Shown: positions 1 to 9,488 of the stretch, piece after piece
Numbering within the stretch: the stretch's first letter is position 1
Layout of the letters: every line of letters starts with the position of its first letter
NCBI GenBank assembly: GCA_027486765.1
Contig: JAIXOO010000050.1
Coordinates: 1-55,978, forward strand
Direction of reading: 5' to 3'
DNA: 55,978 nucleotides
DNA from: Saprospiraceae bacterium
GTDB taxonomy: Bacteria; Bacteroidota; Bacteroidia; Chitinophagales; Saprospiraceae
The notes under the pieces: model-generated
What the model was told of the DNA's origin: nothing
Database searches by the model: none
Seen by the model: the letters and a program-made list of their open reading frames with translations, nothing else
Position numbers and translations under genes: made by a program

Positions 1-177
1 AAAGAAAAATATCTACTTTGACGGTCGTTGCTCCCAAGTGCTTCTGGCCGAAAAAATATTTTTTGTCCGTTTGCTGAAATTTTGTCGCGTTACGCTTGGA
101 ATTCAACATAGAAGACATTAACCAGCTCGAAGCTTTCAAAACCCGAGAGGCTGGTGGCGGGAAAAGGGCAATTAGTG

Positions 178-633
178 TTACAAGTGTTTTTCTGGGAACA
201 CATTGAAAGAGATCATCTTTTGCAGGTCTAGGAAAAACTCAAGCGGGACGATGTACCATCCTCCTTCTGGTTTATCCTCTTTTTCTAGCCGATAAAAGTG
301 GTTGAACCCAGGAATACCCATAGGAACTTCCTTGAAACGATGTCCATAATCATTTCCAGCATACCATACAAACCATGCATCCCTACTTGCTGGGCGAACC
401 ACTACCGCCTTTTCATTAAGTGAAGGCTCCCAATCCAGCGTAGCTTCTTGAATCTTTTTCAAAATGCGACGCTGAATTTTTTGGTTTTCCTTTTCCAAAG
501 CATCGATCTTGTCTGAATTTGAACTTAGCTCGCTCATCAGGCTTTTGAAAAATTCAAAATCAAAATTAACTTTGGACACAATGGTAGTTCGGTTAAACGT
601 TTGGATTTTCGTCCTGAGTACTGCACCTGCCAT
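178..633 (-). CDS. hypothetical protein, 151 aa
   Basis: I do not recognise this family. The N-terminal ~60 residues are helical with a Lys/Glu/Gln-rich stretch (around residues 38-62) that could form a coiled coil. The C-terminal half is rich in Trp, Phe, Tyr and Gly (motifs WFVWYAGNDYGHRFKEVP and GGWYIVP) and looks like a small globular fold. No signal peptide or membrane segment is visible. The start codon lies only 8 bases after the stop of the upstream Rpn-type nuclease gene on the same strand, so the two are probably co-transcribed and perhaps translationally coupled. A partner or accessory role to that nuclease is a guess from spacing only. Confidence 0.6.
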   Translation of the reverse strand: MAGAVLRTKIQTFNRTTIVSKVNFDFEFFKSLMSELSSNSDKIDALEKENQKIQRRILKKIQEATLDWEPSLNEKAVVVRPASRDAWFVWYAGNDYGHRFKEVPMGIPGFNHFYRLEKEDKPEGGWYIVPLEFFLDLQKMISFNVFPEKHL

Positions 634-641
634 GTAGTGTT

Positions 642-1577
642 CTATCCTTCCCGCAATTGATCAATTACGCCTTGAACGTCTTCAAGCGAAAGATTCAGAA
701 TGCTGGCAATTCTTTGAACGTCAAGTCCCATTTGAAACAATTCTGGCACGGCATTTTTGAGCAGTTCTTCATCTCGTTTGGCTTCACCGATTTCAATACC
801 TTGCTCGATGCCTTGCTCGATGCCTTGTCGTTTTAATTCTTCTTGAATGGCTTGTTCGATTCCCATGGATTGATCTGCTTTGGTGATGGTTATCAAATCT
901 TCTTCAAATTTATCCCTTATTGCTGAATTTTCAAAGTCCACGTAAAGCGTTATAAAACTGATGATGGCTTTGACTTGATTTTTAGGCAGATTGCGTTTCA
1001 ACAAACGTTTGATCATGTCCAGCTTTAGCTGAGCCAACTTCTGCTCGTCTTTAGGTTTTTTAAGGTATTGCCAGGCAGCTTCCATCACTGCGGCAAATGG
1101 ATTGGGATCATTGGCGAGTTCTTGTGGGGAATGATCGAGTAATACATAGCGGTTGAACGTGTAAATCACTTCAGAACCAAAAAAGCTTTCTCTAAATTCT
1201 ACGAAATGGAAATTCCGATTTCGATCGGTATAAATAGCCAACCCTGTGACCAAACGCTGAAACTTGTCACGAATGCGATAGATGCACTCGTACATGCGTT
1301 GTGCAAAGTAACGATCTCGATATCCTTGTACTTCAACATGCGCCAGGAACCAGATCTCAAGGCCATTTTTTAGCCAAAACCTGATGAGTTTATCAGCGTG
1401 GCGTTTGGAACCCTTGTTGTCTGGGATCAGTTTTTGCAACTCGGTGTCCAAAAATTCGAATCCTTTCTCAAAATCAATTTCCTCCGCAAATGCCGGAAAA
1501 AAGAAACGGATGAAGTGATCGATCAGGGATTCGATGATGCCTTTCCAGAGTACGTCTTTTGAAATAGCCAAGCACAA
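642..1577 (-). CDS. Rpn/PD-(D/E)XK nuclease family transposase-like protein
   Basis: The protein matches the pattern of Rpn-family (recombination-promoting nuclease) or 'PD-(D/E)XK nuclease family transposase' proteins. It opens with an LWKGIIESLIDHFIRFFFP helix and FEFLDTELQKL, followed by the core strand FLAHVEVQG, which carries the Glu-x-Gln expected of the PD-(D/E)XK active site. A helix YFAQRMYECIYRI follows. In characterised Rpn proteins this fold cleaves DNA and promotes RecA-independent recombination; activity here is inferred. The C-terminal tail contains a short Glu-Gln-Gly-Ile repeat (about residues 253-265) and then a helical segment, as is common in this family. Length (311 aa) is typical. 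The next gene follows after 8 bases. These genes are often multicopy and mobile in Bacteroidota. Confidence 0.82.
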   Translation of the reverse strand: MCLAISKDVLWKGIIESLIDHFIRFFFPAFAEEIDFEKGFEFLDTELQKLIPDNKGSKRHADKLIRFWLKNGLEIWFLAHVEVQGYRDRYFAQRMYECIYRIRDKFQRLVTGLAIYTDRNRNFHFVEFRESFFGSEVIYTFNRYVLLDHSPQELANDPNPFAAVMEAAWQYLKKPKDEQKLAQLKLDMIKRLLKRNLPKNQVKAIISFITLYVDFENSAIRDKFEEDLITITKADQSMGIEQAIQEELKRQGIEQGIEQGIEIGEAKRDEELLKNAVPELFQMGLDVQRIASILNLSLEDVQGVIDQLREG

Positions 1578-1881
1578 TGTTTAGTGTGCAATATAAATAA
1601 TTAGTTTTTAAATTAAAAAAATAAAACAATAAAATTTATTAAATAAAAACCTAAGCTCTGGCCAAACAAGCTACTGCTCATACTGGCCTATAAAGTGTAC
1701 ACAGGTGTCATCCTGGCAAAATGCTCAGTAGTACTCCTTCAAACCTGGTGCATCAAACAGCATACGATCGCCATCAACGGGTCTCGGAACTTAATATATA
1801 TGATGTTTTAATAATGTAATCAATAGCACCCTGAAAAGTACCCCAAACCGATCCAATCTAACTCAACCTAACCCAACCGCA
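1578..1881. other. AT-rich intergenic gap
   Basis: About 300 bases without a convincing gene. The half next to the Rpn gene is very A/T-rich and probably holds its promoter. On the minus strand around 1729-1793 there is a short stretch that reads like protein (VDGDRMLFDAPGLKEYY, then a stop). It is too short to call and may be a decayed fragment. I see no repeat or RNA structure. Confidence 0.4.
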
Positions 1882-2247
1882 TCAAATGATGATCGAATTG
1901 TGAGGAGGATTCTTGCTTTCCTCAAGCTCTTTCTGAGTAGGAAAAGTAGGTGCTTGTTTGGCATCCGCAGCAACATCGGTGAGGTGTGCCAATATTGAAC
2001 GGGTCCAGTGCATGGCATGCTCGTACATAGCGAACTTGTCAATGTTGCCTATCCCTCTTATCCAAAATCTATTGGGTGGTCCTGCTATACTCGCGTGAAA
2101 AAATTGGATTTCAGCAATTTCTTTAAACCGGGTAAAGGGCTCACCCGTGCACAACTCATTCAAAGCTTTAGTGGCAGCAATCAATCCAGCTGTACTCAGG
2201 AGGTTGTTTATCTTTTCTACTTCTTCTTGTATTTGGGCTTTGGTCAT
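1882..2247 (-). CDS. hypothetical protein, 121 aa
   Basis: I do not recognise the family. The protein is soluble and mostly helical. An N-terminal helix (MTKAQIQEEVEKINNLL) is followed by a central part with FHASIAGPPNRFWIRGIGN and a C-terminal Pro/Glu/Lys-rich tail. No signal peptide or transmembrane segment is visible. It stands alone on the minus strand, with an AT-rich gap downstream and a decayed plus-strand reading frame upstream. Codon use and amino-acid composition look like real coding sequence rather than a shadow frame. Confidence 0.5.
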   Translation of the reverse strand: MTKAQIQEEVEKINNLLSTAGLIAATKALNELCTGEPFTRFKEIAEIQFFHASIAGPPNRFWIRGIGNIDKFAMYEHAMHWTRSILAHLTDVAADAKQAPTFPTQKELEESKNPPHNSIII

Positions 2248-2330
2248 GATGCTCTTATTGGTAACTTGGATAAACTAACCCTTTCTTCTTGTTCGCAAAA
2301 TATGGTAGGGGCTATTTTTCATCGGAAACA

Positions 2331-2515
2331 ATGCTGATCAAAAAATTGCTTTTGCTGCTCCTGGCCTTAAATTGCTTGTCTTCCAATTTTGCACAATCCT
2401 ATTGCATTAGCCTTATACCAAGGTCAGCGTGGAGCATTCTACCATCACCCGTTGCCAAAAAGGTAGGAGTGAGGCCCTAACCATTACGAGCAATGTGCAG
2501 GTGGTTTATAGTTAG
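2331..2515 (+). pseudogene. decayed small secreted protein (signal peptide plus frameshift)
   Basis: An ATG at 2331 opens a clear signal peptide (MLIKKLLLLLLALNCLSSNF, then Ala-Gln). The open frame then runs only to a stop at 2480. Another frame, starting near the middle, reads like real secreted protein (KVSVEHSTITRCQ, then SEALTITSNVQVVYS) and stops at 2513-2515. The simplest reading is a signal-peptide gene with a frameshift and a lost 3' end. The parent family is not identifiable. Confidence 0.35.
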
Positions 2516-2539
2516 GGACTCCTTACCTAGTGATCAGCG

Positions 2540-3337
2540 TTAGTTTTTAGGTTGTATTTGGAATTTTTTCTTGATCTCAGGTGCTATAAACAACTTTCCT
2601 GTATTCATCTGTCCATCCAAATTAACCTGATTGACTTTTAGGAAGTTATTAAAATCCATTTCGGGCATATCCGATGTAATCAGTTTCTTATTGATCAAAT
2701 CCTGGTGGTAATTCCTCAAAACAGCTTGTCCCCCTTGCCAATCTTTTTTATCGATATAAGGGCTAATTAATTCCAATGGAATTACTGCAACGGTTGCCCT
2801 AAGATCAGAAATATTGTTTATCGGCTGTCCTTTTGTGGAAATTTCCAATGAAAGGGGATTGTTAGAATAGAAATCCTTCATATCTGTAGATATTGAACCT
2901 GCATATACCGCCAGGCAATTAGGCGCACAATTAACTAGAGGAGCGTCAATTTTTTTTATGTTCTTCCCCTTTGGGCAACCTATTTCCCAAACTTCAATGT
3001 TGTCAATTTTTTTTCCATCGGTGCTTATTTTCAAAATGAACCGGTAAAAGGTTTTGAGTTTGATCCTGGAGTTATACCCTAGATCAACTGGGATATAAGA
3101 GCTGCTATTTTCATTCTGAGTGACTTGCAACTTTGCAGAACCTCGATTACTGGTATAATATAGAGTGATTTCAAACTGAGGTTTGTAGGGGTTAATTTTC
3201 GGATTGACTACTACAGGGTCTGAGCAATAGCTCCAAAACATTTTTGCATCCTTTAGAACGGCAACCTTGATCCCCGCAAAGAGTGGCGTATGAACAACCA
3301 TCAACAGTGTGAAAAAAAAGAAAATATACTTTTTCAT
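2540..3337 (-). CDS. secreted hypothetical protein, 265 aa
   Basis: The N-terminus (MKKYIFFFFTLLMVVHTPLFAG) is a clear Sec signal peptide with likely cleavage after about residue 21, so the protein is predicted to be exported. The mature part is a beta-rich chain with several Cys residues (a WSYCSDP segment, then CPKGK and NCAPNCLAVYAG). The C-terminus ends with a FIAPEIKKKFQIQP tail. I do not recognise the family. The next gene upstream (3449-3877) also encodes a small secreted protein on the same strand, 111 bases away, so the two may form a unit. Confidence 0.6.
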   Translation of the reverse strand: MKKYIFFFFTLLMVVHTPLFAGIKVAVLKDAKMFWSYCSDPVVVNPKINPYKPQFEITLYYTSNRGSAKLQVTQNENSSSYIPVDLGYNSRIKLKTFYRFILKISTDGKKIDNIEVWEIGCPKGKNIKKIDAPLVNCAPNCLAVYAGSISTDMKDFYSNNPLSLEISTKGQPINNISDLRATVAVIPLELISPYIDKKDWQGGQAVLRNYHQDLINKKLITSDMPEMDFNNFLKVNQVNLDGQMNTGKLFIAPEIKKKFQIQPKN

Positions 3338-3448
3338 AGTGGATATGATTTACTTTTTTGAAAAAAATAGAAATACGACCAAGACAGGCTCTAGGCTGGC
3401 AGCACTATGTTCTAATCACTGTTTCCTTTGGTATCTTGGTTTTGAGCA

Positions 3449-3877
3449 CTACTTGGTGTCTCCTTCAGGTGATTCAATAAGTTTCAATACTTCGTAACCA
3501 ATAAAATCAGCCGATGCGCTGTTTCTAGGTAACACGGTCGCGCTTTTCAGCCTCCCCAATACAGTTAACTTGAATGTGATGCAGGTTTTTACGCTGTTTG
3601 GGTTGGTAAGTTTCAGCCTCCAGATGCCCTTTTTACCTTGTGCATTCAGAATCCTCGGATCAAGGATATCGACAAATGCATTTTTTTCCTTAAAAAACAA
3701 CTTGATGGTGGTTCCTCCACTTGAAGCAGTCAACACATCGTACCTTTTGAGGTTTTTTGAGGTGTCGTTGCACGAAGCAATTTTTTTCGAGATTCCGTAT
3801 ACACTAAATTGAGCGGATACGGGAGTCGCACTGAAGGCGAGAAATAGAATGGCCAGTAAGAAAAACTTGTTTTTCAT
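3449..3877 (-). CDS. secreted hypothetical protein, 142 aa
   Basis: A signal peptide is visible (MKNKFFLLAILFLAFSATPV, cleavage probably after SAQ near residue 23). The mature part is about 120 residues, beta-rich, with Cys residues in ASCNDTS and KTCITFKL. No known domain is recognised. It lies 58 bases downstream of the large nSTAND-WD40 gene and could be read through from it. The composition is typical of a small periplasmic or surface protein. Confidence 0.55.
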   Translation of the reverse strand: MKNKFFLLAILFLAFSATPVSAQFSVYGISKKIASCNDTSKNLKRYDVLTASSGGTTIKLFFKEKNAFVDILDPRILNAQGKKGIWRLKLTNPNSVKTCITFKLTVLGRLKSATVLPRNSASADFIGYEVLKLIESPEGDTK

Positions 3878-3935
3878 GTTGTACTGAGTTTAGTTTGGTT
3901 AAAAATAATGCAATCAAGACACAATTGCAAATTTT

Positions 3936-6900
3936 TTAGTTCCCAAATTCAGGAATTAAATATTGATATACCTTGCCGTCACCTGCACCGCAGTATACTG
4001 ACTTTCCATCAGGGGCAAAAATAACCCTGAACATCCCCTGGGTTTCGAGATCACCAAAGATCATTTCTTCTGATTTTCTGGACAAGTTGAATACAATACA
4101 TTTGCCTCCTTTGGTGGCGAGCGCCAATTTTTCGCCATCAGGCGAAAAAGTCAGGTCATAACATTTTTCTGAACCGTCCTGGCTAAACTTGGAAAAAGGG
4201 AGCACATCGGGAGCTTTGATGTTATTTATTTTTCCTAGATAAACGAAATGATCAGTTGTCCCTGCAGCAAGCTTTTGCCCGTCAGGTGAAAAACCAAGGC
4301 TGACCACGCTGGAAGGGTAGCCCTGTACTTGATGCCATTGACGATCATAAAAAGTATATAAGCCGCTGCCGTTGTCAGTCGCATGTAATCCAAGGTATAA
4401 TCGTTGCTGTACAGTACTCCATTGCAGGCAATTCATTCTACCCATGTCAGGAATTGGGAGGGTTTCAATCTTACGGCCATCTGGGGCCCGAATTTCGATA
4501 CGTTGATCACCAAGAACCGCCAAACGGCCCGAGTCCATCAAACAGAGGTCACGTATTTCACTCATGTCGGTTTGGATTGCGCGTAGCTGATCTTTCTCCA
4601 GATTCCAAAAATAAAGTGTACCAGGGCTCCCTCCAATCACAATGGTATTCTGGTCCTTCAGTGCAATGATCCTGTTGACTCCCTCCAGGTCAATGCGTTT
4701 TTTTAAAGCATCTTTTTGCCCATTTAACCAGTGGGAGATGAATTGAGGGGCCAGGGGGACTCTTTCCTCGTAGTCAAAGTTTTTGATAGTTACTTCATAG
4801 TCTAATTCTCCCGTACCCGCAGCTGCAAACAAGCCATTGCGACCTGGAATCAAACACAAACCTCCAATGCCGAAATCAAAATTACCCCAAACTGCTTTCG
4901 CATGAGAGGATACCTTCCACCACAACAAACAGGAATCAGCGCTGGCTGTAATGAAGGCGTCAGATCCTGGCAACCAGTTGGCTCCGACAACCTTTTCATT
5001 GTGCCCAAGGTAGTCATATACCACGTCGTGCTTTAGCTTCCAGATTTGTACGTTATGATTGGTGTAGCCCAAAATGACGTGTTGGCCATCTTGCGAAAAT
5101 TTTCCCAGGTTGACCCGGTCTTTTTGACTATAACGACTGAAAATTGGGAACTGAACTGTCTCTGAAGGAGTGCTTATGTCCCAGATATGGGATTGCCCAT
5201 CGCGACTGCAAGTCAATACGCGCTCTGCCTGGGGGGCATAGTCTACGGCCAAAACCACATCTTTGTGAATGGGCGGAAATAGTCGAACTACCCGTGCATT
5301 CAGATCCATTAACACACAACTATTGGAATGAATGCCACTGATCAATCGATCACCCCTGGGGTTAAAAGCTAGGCTGTGGTCGGGGTAAACCCGTGGAATA
5401 CCTGAGTAATTCATTTCCAGGGGAATGCCATTATGGGTGATGTGGTTCCTGTTTTTTCGTCTTTTTTGTTGCCAAAGGTATAAGTTGCCTGTACCGTCTA
5501 CAATGGCTAGCCTGTCTGATCCAGAGTGAAGGTCCATGCCGTAAGCACTGGCTTCAAGACTATCAATGCATTGGGCTTTGTGTTGTTGAAAAGGCCAAAA
5601 AAAAACCCTTTTTCCTTCGTCGACAAAATACGCACCCCGATTTTGAAGCATACGCACTGCCACCACAGGGGATGCTAGTACAAGGCTATCAAGGGGACGC
5701 CCCTGCGCATTTGTCCTGACTATTTTTTTATCAGCAACAATGAGCAAAATTTGGCCATCCTCAGACACTTCAATGGCACTGATGCTAAAAGGAAGTTTTT
5801 TCCGCTTGGAGTAGAATTGTTGATTGAGCCATAAGTTTTTTCGCGTTTGGATCAACAAATCACTACTGGGGTTGTAACGAAAAGCCGAATCCAGCGAAGC
5901 CAGTGCCACTACAGGGTTTTTATCTTCTTGCAGTTTGGAGTGGAGTACAAAATTGCGAACGGTGTTTTCTATGAATTGGAGATGGCTATTCCATGCTATT
6001 ACACCCCCCACAATAGACAAACCGAGCAATATGGCCAGCGTGTAAACAAGTCTTTGAAAGAAGTTGTAACGGGCACTGTCGGCCACAAACTTCTTTTCTG
6101 GTGCTTCCAGGGCCCCAATGTTCATGTTCGACTTTATCAGGGCTAAATCTCCTCTCGTAAGGTACTCTTTAGCAACGTTGCTAAGCGCATCCCCGTAGCG
6201 TTTAAATCTGCTTTGTAAAATTTGCTGTGCTTCCCGCAGGTGAATTTCAGTTGTAGTCAGGCGTTTGAAGATGCATGCCGCCATTCGGTCGTGCATGATT
6301 TCATAACGTTCCGGGGCCTGCATGACCTGGTTAAGCCGGTTGAGCAATTTGATCTTGGGATCCAGGAGTTTTTCTAAACAAAGCACAATTTCCCTTTTAG
6401 TATATTGAGAACTATTGACGCCTTCTTGCATTTTCTTCAACAACTCCGCCGCACTTAAATTCTGTTTCGTTCCTTCTGTTGTCACAAACTTGAACAAGAT
6501 CTGGAGGAGCAAGTCCTGGCTCAACTTGCCAGTTTCTACTCTTGTTTGAATGTACTCCAGTTGTTCGTTCAGGAATGCATTCAACACCTCGCTCAAATCT
6601 TCTTCCCGGACCAATTCAGCATCAAATAGAACATGTGCTCTTGAAAGTTGTAAACGTTCTTTTCGTACCAAATCCTCCCGGTACAGGCGATCCAGGTAGA
6701 TCTGTAATTCTGCAAGCTCAATGTCCCCTTTTGAAGTTTTAATGTTTTTTAAAATTTGTCGGGCAACTTCTTCTCCCATCTGTATCGGCAGAAACCCCGG
6801 ATATGCTGCGGACACCATGCGCTGGATGCAACTCAGCATTTGTTCGTCCCGCATTTTTTCCAGCCGAAAACGGTTTTCAAAAAGATAGGGCAGCTCTTTT

Positions 6901-7463
6901 TCAAATGCATAAAAATGAGCCAGGTACTCTTCCCTGCACACCAGGATCATTTTACAAAACAGGTCGTCACTGAATAAATTCAGTTCTTTGAGGGTGGTAA
7001 AAAACGCCCTGCTGGCATTCTCGCGATCTGCACTGAGGATAAACAACTCCTCAAATTGGTCGAGTATCAAATAGATGGGCCGGTAACTTTGAAGGAACAA
7101 GGCCCTGATTTTGTCTCGCAAAGGCAGGTTCGTAAAGGTTGATATTTCATTTTTATCGCCATCTGGAACACCTTTTTTATACGTTTCTACCAAACTGTTT
7201 TCGATCGATTGAACAAAATCACCATTGTACCGAACAAATAAAGGGTACCAGTCCCGAGGAGCGTACATTCCACTCAAGCCGCACTGGATCAAGCTGGTTT
7301 TACCAGTGCCAGATGCGCCGTACATCAATACGAATTTGCTTCGATTGAGCAGGTCGTTGAGTAAAATGACCTCTTTTTCGCGGCCAAAAAAGTACTTGGC
7401 CTCCGACGCCTGGTAGGGTTCCAATAACTTGAATGGACTTGATTTCCTGAACTCCTGCGTCAT
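3936..7463 (-). CDS. nSTAND1-type ATPase with transmembrane segment and WD40 propeller
   Basis: This is a 1175-aa STAND receptor-like protein. Residues 26-29 hold the FGRE motif that precedes nSTAND1 P-loops. Walker A is GASGTGKTS (49-57) and Walker B is LILDQFEE (132-139). A helical region runs to about 460. One hydrophobic helix (about 471-491, LVYTLAILLGLSIVGGVIAW) suggests membrane anchoring, with the ATPase probably cytoplasmic. The C-terminal ~650 residues are WD40-type repeats (for example HIWDIS, FSPDGQKLAAG, FSPDGEKLALA). In STAND proteins the propeller senses and the NTPase switches or oligomerises. Its ATG overlaps the TGA of the upstream CHAT gene (ATGA), so the two are translationally coupled. 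The natural model is that this is the sensor/switch and the CHAT protein the effector. The C-terminal repeats are diverged, unlike the 34-aa arrays further along. Confidence 0.85.
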   Translation of the reverse strand: MTQEFRKSSPFKLLEPYQASEAKYFFGREKEVILLNDLLNRSKFVLMYGASGTGKTSLIQCGLSGMYAPRDWYPLFVRYNGDFVQSIENSLVETYKKGVPDGDKNEISTFTNLPLRDKIRALFLQSYRPIYLILDQFEELFILSADRENASRAFFTTLKELNLFSDDLFCKMILVCREEYLAHFYAFEKELPYLFENRFRLEKMRDEQMLSCIQRMVSAAYPGFLPIQMGEEVARQILKNIKTSKGDIELAELQIYLDRLYREDLVRKERLQLSRAHVLFDAELVREEDLSEVLNAFLNEQLEYIQTRVETGKLSQDLLLQILFKFVTTEGTKQNLSAAELLKKMQEGVNSSQYTKREIVLCLEKLLDPKIKLLNRLNQVMQAPERYEIMHDRMAACIFKRLTTTEIHLREAQQILQSRFKRYGDALSNVAKEYLTRGDLALIKSNMNIGALEAPEKKFVADSARYNFFQRLVYTLAILLGLSIVGGVIAWNSHLQFIENTVRNFVLHSKLQEDKNPVVALASLDSAFRYNPSSDLLIQTRKNLWLNQQFYSKRKKLPFSISAIEVSEDGQILLIVADKKIVRTNAQGRPLDSLVLASPVVAVRMLQNRGAYFVDEGKRVFFWPFQQHKAQCIDSLEASAYGMDLHSGSDRLAIVDGTGNLYLWQQKRRKNRNHITHNGIPLEMNYSGIPRVYPDHSLAFNPRGDRLISGIHSNSCVLMDLNARVVRLFPPIHKDVVLAVDYAPQAERVLTCSRDGQSHIWDISTPSETVQFPIFSRYSQKDRVNLGKFSQDGQHVILGYTNHNVQIWKLKHDVVYDYLGHNEKVVGANWLPGSDAFITASADSCLLWWKVSSHAKAVWGNFDFGIGGLCLIPGRNGLFAAAGTGELDYEVTIKNFDYEERVPLAPQFISHWLNGQKDALKKRIDLEGVNRIIALKDQNTIVIGGSPGTLYFWNLEKDQLRAIQTDMSEIRDLCLMDSGRLAVLGDQRIEIRAPDGRKIETLPIPDMGRMNCLQWSTVQQRLYLGLHATDNGSGLYTFYDRQWHQVQGYPSSVVSLGFSPDGQKLAAGTTDHFVYLGKINNIKAPDVLPFSKFSQDGSEKCYDLTFSPDGEKLALATKGGKCIVFNLSRKSEEMIFGDLETQGMFRVIFAPDGKSVYCGAGDGKVYQYLIPEFGN

Positions 7464-9310
7464 GATCCTTTAAAGTCTTTATTTAGGCGTTTGAGTTGGG
7501 AATAAATGACCTCAAAATTTCGACTTTCTGCTTCACCGATGTCAAGAGCTTTTGAAAAAACTGCCCCGGCCTCATCAATCACCATCTCCTGATTGGCAGT
7601 GTTCTGATAAGTAAAACTGCGGTCGCGATCAATGTTGGAAAACAGAAACCTATCTCCATCCAATTGATATTGGAATGCAAAAATGGAAGGATGCGCTCCC
7701 TTTTCCGATTTGGATAAAAAGGCATTTTTGTCGATGTAAAAGGGCGACAAATTCAGGATATTTCGCAGAGAATCGGGATGTTCAGAACGGCGCAATGCCA
7801 ATGCAATGCAATAACTGTCTCCGTGACTTTGCTCCGCAGTATTAGAAAATTTCAGGTTCCCAAAAGCGCCATGCAAGTCTATCGTCTTGTACATGTAGGG
7901 CTCTGTCGTTTCTATAAACCTTACCCGATCAACAGAGATCGACCAAATGGACAATAACCGGTAGTTGCTCAGGAAAAAGGCCTGTTCAAGAAAGCTGACG
8001 TAGGTGGCTTCCGCCTTCTGGCAAAGCTCCTGCACATTGTCCAGATCCTGGTTTCGGTTGGCCAAAAAGTCCTTCAACCTTTTTGGATCGGGGTCGTTGA
8101 GTGCCAGGTGTAATTCGGCCATGAGCTTGTGGCCATCTATCAACTGGGAGTCACCATCAATTGTTTCCAGAAACTGCTGCATGTGTGCTTCCAGCTCTAA
8201 AACATCCCCCTCGATGCCCCTGAGCACTTTCAGATAAAGCCGGATGTTATTGAGGTAATCCACCTTTGGGGCTTCTTCCGCATCCACCACAGGGAAGGGC
8301 AATTGCTCCTTAGGCAAAACCTTCAACTCCTTTTGTAAGTCCCATAACATGGAGACTAGAATGTTGTACAAAAACCTTAAAAAATCCGTGTAAGCTCCGT
8401 CAATATCCTTCAGGCGAGCAAGATTGTTCTGGGGTTCACTCATGCCTTCTGCTAGGGCAAATAAACGCCGCAAGTGAGTGCCCACCACCCAGGGCAAGTC
8501 GCGGATCAAGTCAAAGAGGGGGGCCCGCTCATCAATTTTTCGCTTTTGCTCTTTGGCGTACTTCATGTACTTGAATGCAAGCTTGCGGATGCTGTCGCGG
8601 CTGAGGGGGCTATAGTTGTCCAGAATTACAAGGGGTAACTCCACAATGGGGTTCAATGCCCAATTGTGATACTGTTGCAAGGCCTCAGCATCAAGCGAAG
8701 GGTTGGGGAAAAAGCCCCAGGTAGCTTGATCCGAGTTGAGACCTAATGAATCACCCGTATCTCTGGAAAATGCTTGATCTGCATAACGAGGTACTCCTTT
8801 AAGGGCTCCTTCGGCAAAATTGAGCGCCTGGATAAAGGTAACCCCTTCTTTTACCCATTCATTGTAAAAAGTTTTGGCAAAAACATAAGCTTCTTGGTCA
8901 TCGACCTTGTAATTTGTCGCAATAACGCCAGTAACCCCATATTGGTGAAGTACAGCTACCTGATCCTTTGTGGCACAGCCATTTAAAAAAACTAGCCTGG
9001 GGGGGGATTTGCCCTCTGCATTGTTTTTTAAGCCAAACCACCGCGCCAAACCCTGTATATGTCCTCCTCCCAGAATGTCCAGTCGATGGCCGTTGGCATG
9101 TCCTGAAAAATGAAATATTTCAATTAAACCTGACAGATCTGAAAATTCTTCGATCATACTGGCATGATCGGCCTTTAACTTGAAGACCAATTTCAAAATC
9201 AGCCGCTCGATCAATGGGCGCAAACTTTTGGCTATAGCATCGAATTCATCCAATACACTGGGGAGGGGACTGGCTGCATTGTGGGAAGAAACCCAAAAAA
9301 AGGTGCCCAT
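7460..9310 (-). CDS. CHAT-domain protease, 616 aa, coupled to nSTAND-WD40
   Basis: The N-terminal ~180 residues form a compact CHAT domain (caspase-like fold, clan CD). The catalytic His is in FHFSGHANG (His71) and the catalytic Cys in LVFLNGCATKDQ (Cys112), followed by the strand VTGVIATNY and the helix that normally closes the domain. This is the short N-terminal CHAT type also seen in the 1123-, 1443-, 640- and 1377-aa proteins of this window. Residues ~210-430 are helical and the last ~180 residues (from about YMYKTIDLHGAFG) are of unknown fold. There is no signal peptide, so it is probably cytosolic. The 4-bp overlap with the downstream nSTAND-WD40 gene indicates a two-gene module. Expected role: proteolytic effector released by the STAND partner (inference). 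Confidence 0.85.
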   Translation of the reverse strand: MGTFFWVSSHNAASPLPSVLDEFDAIAKSLRPLIERLILKLVFKLKADHASMIEEFSDLSGLIEIFHFSGHANGHRLDILGGGHIQGLARWFGLKNNAEGKSPPRLVFLNGCATKDQVAVLHQYGVTGVIATNYKVDDQEAYVFAKTFYNEWVKEGVTFIQALNFAEGALKGVPRYADQAFSRDTGDSLGLNSDQATWGFFPNPSLDAEALQQYHNWALNPIVELPLVILDNYSPLSRDSIRKLAFKYMKYAKEQKRKIDERAPLFDLIRDLPWVVGTHLRRLFALAEGMSEPQNNLARLKDIDGAYTDFLRFLYNILVSMLWDLQKELKVLPKEQLPFPVVDAEEAPKVDYLNNIRLYLKVLRGIEGDVLELEAHMQQFLETIDGDSQLIDGHKLMAELHLALNDPDPKRLKDFLANRNQDLDNVQELCQKAEATYVSFLEQAFFLSNYRLLSIWSISVDRVRFIETTEPYMYKTIDLHGAFGNLKFSNTAEQSHGDSYCIALALRRSEHPDSLRNILNLSPFYIDKNAFLSKSEKGAHPSIFAFQYQLDGDRFLFSNIDRDRSFTYQNTANQEMVIDEAGAVFSKALDIGEAESRNFEVIYSQLKRLNKDFKGS

Positions 9311-9365
9311 TCTTTTTTTGATGAAAATTAATGAAAAAAAGGAAATGATTCGTAGAATGATTTGA

Positions 9366-9488
9366 TTTGCTGCGAATTACTTGATTTTTGTTAACTCCGA
9401 TTTTAACACTCAACCCGTAGGCCAAAAGAAAGCCAACGAACTAGGCCTTTATGATCTGTCTGGCAATGTCCTGGAATTTAACGGATAA
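9366..9488 (+). pseudogene. remnant of an FGE-sulfatase (SUMF1) domain
   Basis: The plus strand reads NTQPVGQKKANELGLYDLSG followed by NVLEFNG and a stop. This closely follows the hallmark of formylglycine-generating-enzyme/sulfatase-modifying-factor domains (consensus around HPVGQKxPNxLGLYDMSGNVWEW). Only about 40 codons remain; the frame is closed by a stop at 9363-9365 and ends at 9486-9488, missing the upstream domain and the catalytic C-terminus. Family recognition rests on the motif only. The stop codon lies inside the long inverted repeat. Confidence 0.7.

Noticed and set aside
60-202. Plus-strand peptide around FNIEDINQLEAFKTREAGGG at the left edge
   Set aside because: About 40 codons, no start, no recognised motif, and it overlaps the 3' end of the 151-aa gene.
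1729-1793. Short minus-strand coding-like stretch (VDGDRMLFDAPGLKEYY)
   Set aside because: Only about 20 codons before a stop, with no motif that I can place; could be chance.
2331-2480. Peptidoglycan-recognition/amidase start (SLIPRSAW looks like PGRP)
   Set aside because: The similarity is limited to a few residues, and the alternative frame reads better as secreted protein; not enough to name.
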